The notes beneath the pieces are model-generated. The model was not told the origin of the DNA and ran no database searches. It was given only the letters and a program-made list of their open reading frames with translations. From PFJX01 sp040757575 (GTDB taxonomy: Bacteria > Pseudomonadota > Gammaproteobacteria > Burkholderiales > Thiobacillaceae), in contig JBFLXA010000014.1 of assembly GCA_040757575.1 (NCBI GenBank), forward strand, positions 18,725 to 82,724: a stretch of 64,000 bases of DNA, written 5' to 3'. How positions within the stretch are numbered: position 1 is the first letter of the stretch; the number at the start of each line of letters is the position of its first letter. A program made the position numbers and the translations under genes. Below are positions 58,715-64,000 of this stretch, in pieces.

Positions 58715-59322
58715 AAATCCACCCCCTTTTGCGCCCGCACGCCGTCGCGGAAGGCGTGTTTGACGTCGCGCAATTCGCTTACGGTATCGGCCACCTCGAT
58801 GAGCACTTCGGGCGCGGCGCGGCCGGTGATCACCACGTGCTGCATGGGAGGCCGTGCCACCAGATCGTCGAGGACGGCAGCAATATCCAGCCAGCCGTAT
58901 TTGAGCGGATAGGTGAGTTCATCGAGTACCACCAGTCCCAGGGCCTCGTCGCGGAGCATTTCCCGCGCCATGGCCCAACCGCGTTGAGCGGTCTCGGTAT
59001 CGCGCGCCAGGTTTTGCGTCTCCCAGGTGAAGCCCTCGCCGAGCACGTGCCAGCGCACGTTGGGGTGGGTACGAAAGAAACCTTCTTCGCCCGTATCTGA
59101 CCGGCCCTTGATGAACTGCGCCACGCCGACTTTCATGCCGTGCCCCAGCGCGCGCGCCACCATGCCGAAGGCCGAGGATGACTTGCCCTTGCCGTTGCCG
59201 GTGAGCACCAACAACAGGCCCTGGTCGCGATCGGCGCGTTCGATGGCAGCATCGACCACGGCTTTCTTGCGCTGCATGCGCGCCTGGTGGCGTTGTTCCC
59301 GGTCGGTCGCGTTCATCGTCAT
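58711..59322 (-). CDS. cobO: Cob(I)yrinic acid a,c-diamide adenosyltransferase
   Basis: CobO/BtuR adds the upper adenosyl ligand to Co(I) corrinoids. The 203-residue product has the family P-loop LLVLTGNGKGKSSSAFGMVA, GVAQFIKGRSDTGE, ETAQRGWAMAREMLRDE and the acidic strand LVVLDELTYPLKYGWLD. The length is normal. It overlaps the next upstream gene by 4 bases and cobB downstream. Confidence 0.96.
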   Translation of the reverse strand: MTMNATDREQRHQARMQRKKAVVDAAIERADRDQGLLLVLTGNGKGKSSSAFGMVARALGHGMKVGVAQFIKGRSDTGEEGFFRTHPNVRWHVLGEGFTWETQNLARDTETAQRGWAMAREMLRDEALGLVVLDELTYPLKYGWLDIAAVLDDLVARPPMQHVVITGRAAPEVLIEVADTVSELRDVKHAFRDGVRAQKGVDL

Positions 59323-59927
59323 CGCGCGGCAGTGATCTTGTGCGTGTGGACACCGCGAGCCAGTCCGAACAGCGCATGCACCACGGCGGCGATGCTGACG
59401 TAGAAGGCCAGCGATTGCAGATACCTCGGGAAATACGTCACCAACCGCCCGGCGAACTCGGCGAGGGTCGGTTCGGCAAAGCGGCCGGAGAAGAAGTAGA
59501 AGCCACCGCTGGAGAACAGCTCGCAGACTGCGGCACCGGCGAAGGCGGCAGTGACCAGCGGTGGCAGCGTGCGCAATGCGAAGCTATGCCGTCCTGCATA
59601 CCAGCCCCCGGCGAGCCAGAGGGCGCCGTAGGCGGGCAACAGGAAGACGTAGGCGGGGGTCAGACAAAAGGCCTGGCCGCCGTTGACAATCTCCGCCAGG
59701 CTGGCACCGCTGAGCAGATGCGGCGCGAAATCCAGCCCCCATACGAAGGCGAGCAGGGCCGGCAGGACCCACACCGGGCGCAGGTACACGCCGACCAGAA
59801 AAAACACCGCCCCAGAAGCACCGGGCAGGCTGTGCAACGTGGCAAAGTGCTGGCCCCGGGTGGCGATGAGCAACAACGCCAGCACGGCGCCAATCAGGAT
59901 TTGATTGCGGTTCGACAATGTCAACAT
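59319..59927 (-). CDS. btuM: BtuM-like cobalamin uptake S component
   Basis: The 202-residue product has about six hydrophobic helices (AVLALLLIATRGQHFATLH, VFFLVGVYLRPVWVLPALLA, AYVFLLPAYGALWLAGGWYA). The cysteine in VNGGQAFCLTPAYV (residue 88) is in a position like that of the cobalamin-binding cysteine of BtuM from Thiobacillus denitrificans, a solitary ECF-type S component. It lies between btuB and cobO under the cobalamin riboswitch, the usual place of btuM in betaproteobacteria. I am fairly but not fully sure; no alignment was made. Confidence 0.68.
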   Translation of the reverse strand: MLTLSNRNQILIGAVLALLLIATRGQHFATLHSLPGASGAVFFLVGVYLRPVWVLPALLAFVWGLDFAPHLLSGASLAEIVNGGQAFCLTPAYVFLLPAYGALWLAGGWYAGRHSFALRTLPPLVTAAFAGAAVCELFSSGGFYFFSGRFAEPTLAEFAGRLVTYFPRYLQSLAFYVSIAAVVHALFGLARGVHTHKITAAR

Positions 59928-59950
59928 GACGGGCTCCTTGGTGTGGGTTG

Positions 59951-61777
59951 TTATCGGGGTTGATAGCGCAGGGTCAGATACAGGCTGCGTCCCGGCTGGT
60001 TGAAGAACGCGGCGGTCTCATAGTCCTTGTCGAGCAGGTTCTCGACACGTGCCTGCACACGCCAATCCTTGGCCAGGGCATACTCGGTACGTAGATCAAT
60101 GGTTGCATAACCGCCCAGCTGGCGGGTGTTGGCGAGATCGTCATAACGTTTGCCCGCGGCGAGCAGAGTGGCGCCAAGGCGGTAGCGGCCAAAATCGCGA
60201 TCGGCGTCGAGGCGCAAGGATTGTCTGGCTCTGCGCGGCAGCACGTTGCCGTCATTGGCGCCCCCGGAACGGTTTTCCGGATCGAGCAACGTCAGGTTCG
60301 TGTTCAGGTCCCAGTTTCCGAGCCGGGTGCCGAGCACCGCCTCAAGGCCGCAGATGCGCGCCTGGTCGATATTGGCGGGTGCGAAGGTGCCGGCGTCGAA
60401 GGCGATCAGATCATCGATACGGGTCTCGTAGGCGTTGAGCGACCAGTGTCCCCAGACGGATTGACCGCCAAGACCAAGCTCGAAGCTACGTGACTCTTCG
60501 GGCCGCAGGTTGGGATTGCCAAACCCCGGGAAGTAAAGTTCGTTGAAGGTCGGTGCCTTGAAGGCGGTGGCATAGGCCGCGGTCAGCCGCAGGCCCTCGC
60601 TCAGCGCGTAACCCCAGGCCGCTCCGCCGGTATTTCGGTTGCCGAACTGTTCATTATCGTCCCGGCGCAGGGATAATTGCACATCGTGGGCGCCGAACGC
60701 CCCCTGATACTGAGTGAACAGTCCGGTGTTGTCTCGCGAGCTGACGGCATAGGCAGTGGTGCCGTCGACCCGGTCGTCTTGGTAGTCGGCGCCCACCGTG
60801 AGGAGATGATCGGGGGCGATGGAAAGGTCGTTCTGGAAAGAGAGCGTATCCCGTTGCGTGTCGAACCGGCTCTGGAAGGTGCCGTCCTTGAAGTTGTCGG
60901 ACTCATCCCGGCTGCCGCCTGCAGTCAGGGTGATGTGCCACATGTCCACGGGGGAGAAGCGCAGCGTCCCGCCCAGCACCTGTTGCACGGACTCGGATTC
61001 GTTGACGAAGCTGCCGTCGAACTCGTTTCTGCCTTCAGCGCGCAGGGCGTGGACGTCCATCTCGAGGCCGTTGTCGAAGCGGTAGCCTGCACGCAGGGAG
61101 CCCGACAGATTACGATAGCCGTCCTTGTCCGGCTCGGTAGTGAAACAGCCGGCGCCGCCCGGCGAGGGCTTGCCGTTGCAGGCGTTAAACCCTTCGGTGT
61201 CGATACCGCTTGCGCTCAGACTGAACCAGCCGCGCTCGCCGCCGCCCGAGACACCTGCCGAGGCGCTGTAGGTCTGGTAGCTCCCACCGCCGATACTGAA
61301 GAATGGCTTGAGCGCGCCGCCGCCCTTGCGGGTGAATATCTGGATCACCCCACCGATGGCCTCGGAGCCGTACAGGCTGGAGCGTGGCCCGCGCACGATC
61401 TCGATGCGTTCGATCTGCTCGACGGGAATATCTTGGAAGGCCGCGGTACCCAGCGTCGCCGAGCCGACCTTGATGCCATCGATCAGGACTAGAACATGGT
61501 CGGACTCGGTACCGCGCAGGAATATCGAGGTGGCCTTGCCGGGACCGCCGTTGTTGGCGACGTTGACGCCCGGGATACCGCGCAGCAGATCCTGGAGGGA
61601 CTGCGCCTGCAGGCGCTCGATCTCGTTTCTCGTGATGGCGGTCACCGAGGACAGCGTCTCGTCCGCCGTCTGGGCGGTGCGGGTCGCAGTGACGATTATG
61701 GGGTCGAGTTCGGTAGTAAAAGCCGAGGGGGAAGCCAACAGCAGCAGTGCCGCCGCAGGCCGACAGCGTTTCCTCAT
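59951..61777 (-). CDS. btuB: TonB-dependent cobalamin receptor BtuB
   Basis: BtuB brings corrinoids across the outer membrane. The 608-residue product has a signal peptide (PAAALLLLASPSAFT). The TonB box region DPIIVTATRTAQ follows, then a plug domain with LQDLLRGIPGVNVANNGGPG, IFLRGTESDHVLVLIDGIKV and IERIEIVRGPRSSLYGSEAI. A 22-strand-type barrel ends in SLYLTLRYQPR; the last residue is Arg rather than the usual Phe. A cobalamin riboswitch lies in its 5' leader. It is the first gene of the long operon. Confidence 0.95.
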   Translation of the reverse strand: MRKRCRPAAALLLLASPSAFTTELDPIIVTATRTAQTADETLSSVTAITRNEIERLQAQSLQDLLRGIPGVNVANNGGPGKATSIFLRGTESDHVLVLIDGIKVGSATLGTAAFQDIPVEQIERIEIVRGPRSSLYGSEAIGGVIQIFTRKGGGALKPFFSIGGGSYQTYSASAGVSGGGERGWFSLSASGIDTEGFNACNGKPSPGGAGCFTTEPDKDGYRNLSGSLRAGYRFDNGLEMDVHALRAEGRNEFDGSFVNESESVQQVLGGTLRFSPVDMWHITLTAGGSRDESDNFKDGTFQSRFDTQRDTLSFQNDLSIAPDHLLTVGADYQDDRVDGTTAYAVSSRDNTGLFTQYQGAFGAHDVQLSLRRDDNEQFGNRNTGGAAWGYALSEGLRLTAAYATAFKAPTFNELYFPGFGNPNLRPEESRSFELGLGGQSVWGHWSLNAYETRIDDLIAFDAGTFAPANIDQARICGLEAVLGTRLGNWDLNTNLTLLDPENRSGGANDGNVLPRRARQSLRLDADRDFGRYRLGATLLAAGKRYDDLANTRQLGGYATIDLRTEYALAKDWRVQARVENLLDKDYETAAFFNQPGRSLYLTLRYQPR

Positions 61778-61834
61778 TCTCGTTTTCCTCTGGCACGCTC
61801 ACCCGCGCGCCAATCGGTGACACAAAGATACCAC

Positions 61835-61885
61835 GGAGGAAAAAATCAGACGGAAACAGGGGAGAAGAACGACCTGTCAGCCGCA
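61835..61885 (-). terminator. Possible riboswitch expression platform before btuB
   Basis: Downstream of the aptamer, ACAGG and CCTGT can pair around a pyrimidine-rich loop, with TTTTTT a few bases later. A second small hairpin (GCATTGC / GCGATGC) overlaps the aptamer end. It could act as a terminator switched by cobalamin; the stem is short, so this is tentative. Confidence 0.4.
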
Positions 61886-61899
61886 GCATCGCCCTCCGC

Positions 61900-62100
61900 A
61901 ATGCCAACTAACGGCTTCAGGCCGGTCTCCGGGCTCGCGAGTGGTCTTGAAAGACCTGGGCGGATCGCCTTCCCACGTCGAAACGCAGTGGCTCGATGAT
62001 CCGCTTGCTAGTCGCTTACCGTTGCGGGGGCAGCGCCGGAATTGTTCGTTGACGAAATGTCAGGAACGCACCGGCTTCCCGTTTCATCCCTTGGGTGGAT
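61900..62100 (-). promoter_or_regulatory. Cobalamin riboswitch
   Basis: The minus strand carries the conserved elements in order: GAAACGGGAAGCCGGTGCG, then GCTGCCCCCGCAACGGTAAG, the GAGCCACTG segment, GTGGGAAGGCG, and the B12 box AGCCCGGAGACCGGCC. The match is excellent. It controls btuB and, if the transcript is continuous, the whole 22-kb operon: high cobalamin should lower expression. Confidence 0.95.
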
Positions 62101-62153
62101 ACCCTTGGGACACCTGAAACAATATCATACCTTAACTGACGGGCAGATGATCG

Positions 62154-62627
62154 TCAATAGCAAAAAGCAGACCAATAAAAAAGAGAAGCCTCGGCTTCGC
62201 GCCTCACCACCAGTCCCGGCAGCACTTTCCCGCCACCATAGACCCAGCGCCGCAGTTCCTGGCCCGCAGCATGCCAGTCTCGCTGGTTGATTCGCCGCCT
62301 CAGCGTTGATGTTTGAAGCTGCCCTGCACCAAGGTTGAAGGTGAAGTCGACAATGGCCGCGAGACGCCCCTCCGGCTCGGTGGCGAGCACCGGGCAGTAG
62401 CGCAGAGTGGCGTTCAGTGCAGTTGTCAGGTCGCGCGCCAGATAGAGCTCTGCTTCGCCCTTGGTGATTGGCGGATGTTTCGCGTCGCAGAGGTGGCCGT
62501 AGCCAATGGTCCAGTACCCCGCCGGGCAGATATAGGGGTGAGCACGGCCGGGATCGAGCTTCGGCACGCGGTGGAATCCCTCGAACCGCTTCGCCAGGAG
62601 GATGGCTGCATGGGGAATCTGGCTCAT
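62154..62627 (-). CDS. Phage lysozyme (GH24 endolysin)
   Basis: The 157-residue product is a T4-type lysozyme. It has AKRFEGFHRVPKLDPG with the catalytic glutamate, then YICPAGYWTIGYGH with the Asp/Thr region, and DFTFNLGAGQLQTSTLRRRI. It cuts peptidoglycan at the end of the phage cycle. It has no signal peptide and so would need a holin, which may be the preceding gene. The start at 62627 overlaps that gene (ATGA). Confidence 0.9.
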   Translation of the reverse strand: MSQIPHAAILLAKRFEGFHRVPKLDPGRAHPYICPAGYWTIGYGHLCDAKHPPITKGEAELYLARDLTTALNATLRYCPVLATEPEGRLAAIVDFTFNLGAGQLQTSTLRRRINQRDWHAAGQELRRWVYGGGKVLPGLVVRREAEASLFYWSAFCY

Positions 62628-63100
62628 GGCCGCACCCGGTCGAATACGCGTCCGATGAACCAGAAGTTCAGCACGCCGGCCCACAGGGCTTGGTCGGCTT
62701 CAGTCCATGCGTGGAGGATGGCAACACCCCAGTCGGCACCGCCTTCAATAGCAGCAACGAAGGCGGCCGTCTTGGCAGCGCAGTACAGCGCCATGAACCA
62801 GTAAGTAATGACTGGGCGCACGCTGCTTGACAGGGCATCGGCCCAGCGGACGCCAGTTTTCTCGCCCTGGGTGCGAACGGCTTCGCGCAGCGTTTCGATT
62901 GCGCCCACGTTCCACGCCGCATCGGCTCCGGCGCCGATTTCGTGCATGCGCTGTGCACCCCGTAGCTTCTCGAATTCGAGCGCCTTGTCCTGCATCGACA
63001 GCTCGTGGCCGCGTTCGCCCTTGCGGTCGAGCCACTTGAGGAACTCAGGTGCAAGGCGAAACGCGCCGCCGAGCAGACCACCAAGAAGCGTCTCGATCAT
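62624..63100 (-). CDS. Phage membrane protein, possible holin
   Basis: The 158-residue product has a helical charged N-terminal half (EFLKWLDRKGERGHELSMQD) and two or three hydrophobic segments toward the C-terminus (VITYWFMALYCAAKTAAFVA, ALWAGVLNFWFIGRVF). It lies just before the lysozyme, overlapping it by 4 bases, a typical holin place. A structural role is possible too; I do not recognise the family. Confidence 0.6.
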   Translation of the reverse strand: MIETLLGGLLGGAFRLAPEFLKWLDRKGERGHELSMQDKALEFEKLRGAQRMHEIGAGADAAWNVGAIETLREAVRTQGEKTGVRWADALSSSVRPVITYWFMALYCAAKTAAFVAAIEGGADWGVAILHAWTEADQALWAGVLNFWFIGRVFDRVRP

Positions 63101-63387
63101 TGGCCACCTCCGAACACCTTGAACTTAATGAGGGCGCCCGCCACCAGCGCCAGCAGGAATCCGGTGGTGATCATCTTGATGACGGTCTGCCAGGCGGTGT
63201 GCTTGGCGGTGTTGAAGGCTTCGAGCAGGCCGCGCAGCTCGCGGATATCGTGGGCGGCGTCCTCGCCGTCGAGGCCGACGTCGGCAAGGGCGCGCCTCGC
63301 GCCGCGCTCGGCCGCGCGCGCGAGCAGCTCTTCGAACTCATCGCGCGGCATGACGACCATGCCGTCTTGCAGGGTGGGTGGGCTCAT
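63097..63387 (-). CDS. Small phage membrane protein (DUF6127-like)
   Basis: The 96-residue product has a conserved-looking start LQDGMVVMPRDEFEELLARA, then DGEDAAHDIRELRGLLEAF and one C-terminal membrane helix (ITTGFLLALVAGALIKF). Similar small proteins lie in the tail/lysis modules of prophages and gene transfer agents. It starts at an ATG preceded by GGAGA and overlaps the next gene. Confidence 0.65.
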   Translation of the reverse strand: MSPPTLQDGMVVMPRDEFEELLARAAERGARRALADVGLDGEDAAHDIRELRGLLEAFNTAKHTAWQTVIKMITTGFLLALVAGALIKFKVFGGGQ

Positions 63388-63454
63388 CGTTGGTCTCCGA
63401 AAACGAAGAACCCGCCGGGCGGCGGGTTCGGTGGATGCAGTAAAGAGAATGCGA

Positions 63455-63805
63455 TCAGACGGCGATGCCGGGGCTCCAGCCGGTCGCTTTGTAGACGGAG
63501 AGCACGCCCTCGTCCTCGACGAAGCAGGTCCAGCCGATCTTGGGGACGTGGTACTCCCACGCACCGGCGATGCGCACCGCGATCTGGTCGGTGCGACCCG
63601 CCCAGGCGCCGGTGGCGGTTGCCGGGACGATGTAGCGATCGCCGTCCACGGGTGTCGCGGGTGGGGTGGCGAGATCGCGGTCCTTGACCGACAGCCCCAC
63701 CACGGCGCCGAGCCGCTTCAGGTTGGCGTCCATGCCGCCGTTCCAATTGTGTTCGCCCTGGGCCCAGCCGTAGGCGAGGCCGAGGTTCGGGTCATTCAAG
63801 GCCAT
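63455..63805 (-). CDS. Phage DUF2793-like protein
   Basis: The 116-residue product begins with NLGLAYGWAQGEHNWNGGMD and has PVDGDRYIVPATATGAWAG and VRIAGAWEYHVPKIGW, the pattern of DUF2793 domains attached to phage tail fibres or host-specificity proteins. It overlaps the end of the preceding tail gene (ATGA). Confidence 0.75.
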   Translation of the reverse strand: MALNDPNLGLAYGWAQGEHNWNGGMDANLKRLGAVVGLSVKDRDLATPPATPVDGDRYIVPATATGAWAGRTDQIAVRIAGAWEYHVPKIGWTCFVEDEGVLSVYKATGWSPGIAV

Positions 63806-63999
63806 CAGACACCTCCGTAGTAGTCGCCGTAACGCAGGCCGTAGCCGGTACGGTCGAATTCGATGACGTGTTTCTGCCAGGACACGTGGCCGTCGCGGCT
63901 CGCCTCGATCTCCACCTTGACGTGCGCGTTGACGCGCCCGAGGCCGGAGTCGGCGAGCTCCTGCGCCAGCGGCCAGGTGGTACCGTTGCCGGTGATGCC
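63805..63999 (-). CDS. Phage tail protein, C-terminal fragment (partial)
   Basis: The open frame enters from the right edge of the window and ends at 63805. The last 64 residues include GNGTTWPLAQELADSGLGRV and DGHVSWQKHVIEFDRTGYGL, and end GDYYGGV. It is probably a tail or baseplate protein from its place just before a DUF2793 gene, but the start is missing. Confidence 0.6.
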   Translation of the reverse strand, partial: GITGNGTTWPLAQELADSGLGRVNAHVKVEIEASRDGHVSWQKHVIEFDRTGYGLRYGDYYGGV

Positions 64000-64000
64000 G

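Noticed and set aside
1..64000. CRISPR arrays
   Set aside because: No run of regularly spaced, identical short repeats with unique spacers was seen; the Rhs repeats are coding YD repeats.

Overview
The window looks like a betaproteobacterial chromosome, probably of the Rhodocyclales/Nitrosomonadales type. The grounds are the high G+C content, the bamA-skp-lpxD-fabZ-lpxA-lpxB-rnhB order, proton-type motAB, dapC-dapD, and no archaeal or Gram-positive features. This assignment rests on gene content and order only; no database search was run.

Layout. (1) 1-5,021: outer-membrane assembly and lipid A synthesis operon, ending in rnhB. (2) 5,034-9,229: motA and motB, a membrane-anchored methyltransferase and an HDOD/GAF-like protein. 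(3) 9,264-13,901: smc on the minus strand, divergent from queF, then a secreted DsrE-like protein. (4) 14,007-18,251: a tight operon of an FGGY sugar kinase, a PilZ-like protein and a PhnD-like/GGDEF/EAL membrane sensor. (5) 18,252-28,531: a polymorphic-toxin locus, with one full-length Rhs gene and three displaced Rhs C-terminal modules in tandem on the minus strand. Each tip is followed by a different small candidate immunity gene. A cut-off PIN toxin gene lies at one edge and a related palindromic repeat flanks each side. (6) 28,532-38,707: ordinary chromosome, with a VOC protein, a DMT exporter, dapC, dapD, an HDOD protein, a 5-oxoprolinase-type HyuA-HyuB fusion, a chemoreceptor and a small secreted protein. 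(7) 38,708-39,816: a boundary zone with an intrinsic terminator, a 20-base match to the 3' end of tmRNA genes (a possible attachment-site relic) and an N-terminally truncated fic gene. (8) 39,837-62,100: a 22-kb minus-strand cobalamin operon that starts at a well-formed cobalamin riboswitch. (9) 62,154-64,000: a prophage lysis and tail fragment running off the window.

The cobalamin operon has about 20 genes, almost all overlapping or within about 25 bases of each other. It holds uptake genes (btuB, a BtuM-like S component, cbiM) and nearly the whole route from uroporphyrinogen III to adenosylcobalamin in its cobalt-early form (cbiX, cbiD, cbiG). Two unusual fusions stand out. One is a CysG-like protein (precorrin-2 dehydrogenase module plus CobA) carrying a C-terminal BluB; its dehydrogenase module lacks the usual catalytic aspartate. 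The other is a CobJ/CbiH methyltransferase carrying a C-terminal domain that resembles the haem-carrier family ChuX/HutX. No cobK/cbiJ reductase gene is visible.

The cobalamin block and the flanking prophage look like acquired DNA, judging from the truncated fic, the tmRNA-like sequence and base composition that appears by eye to be richer in CGCG/GCGC. The Rhs locus shows stepwise growth by recombination in its shared core, with frameshifts and cut genes marking old junctions.
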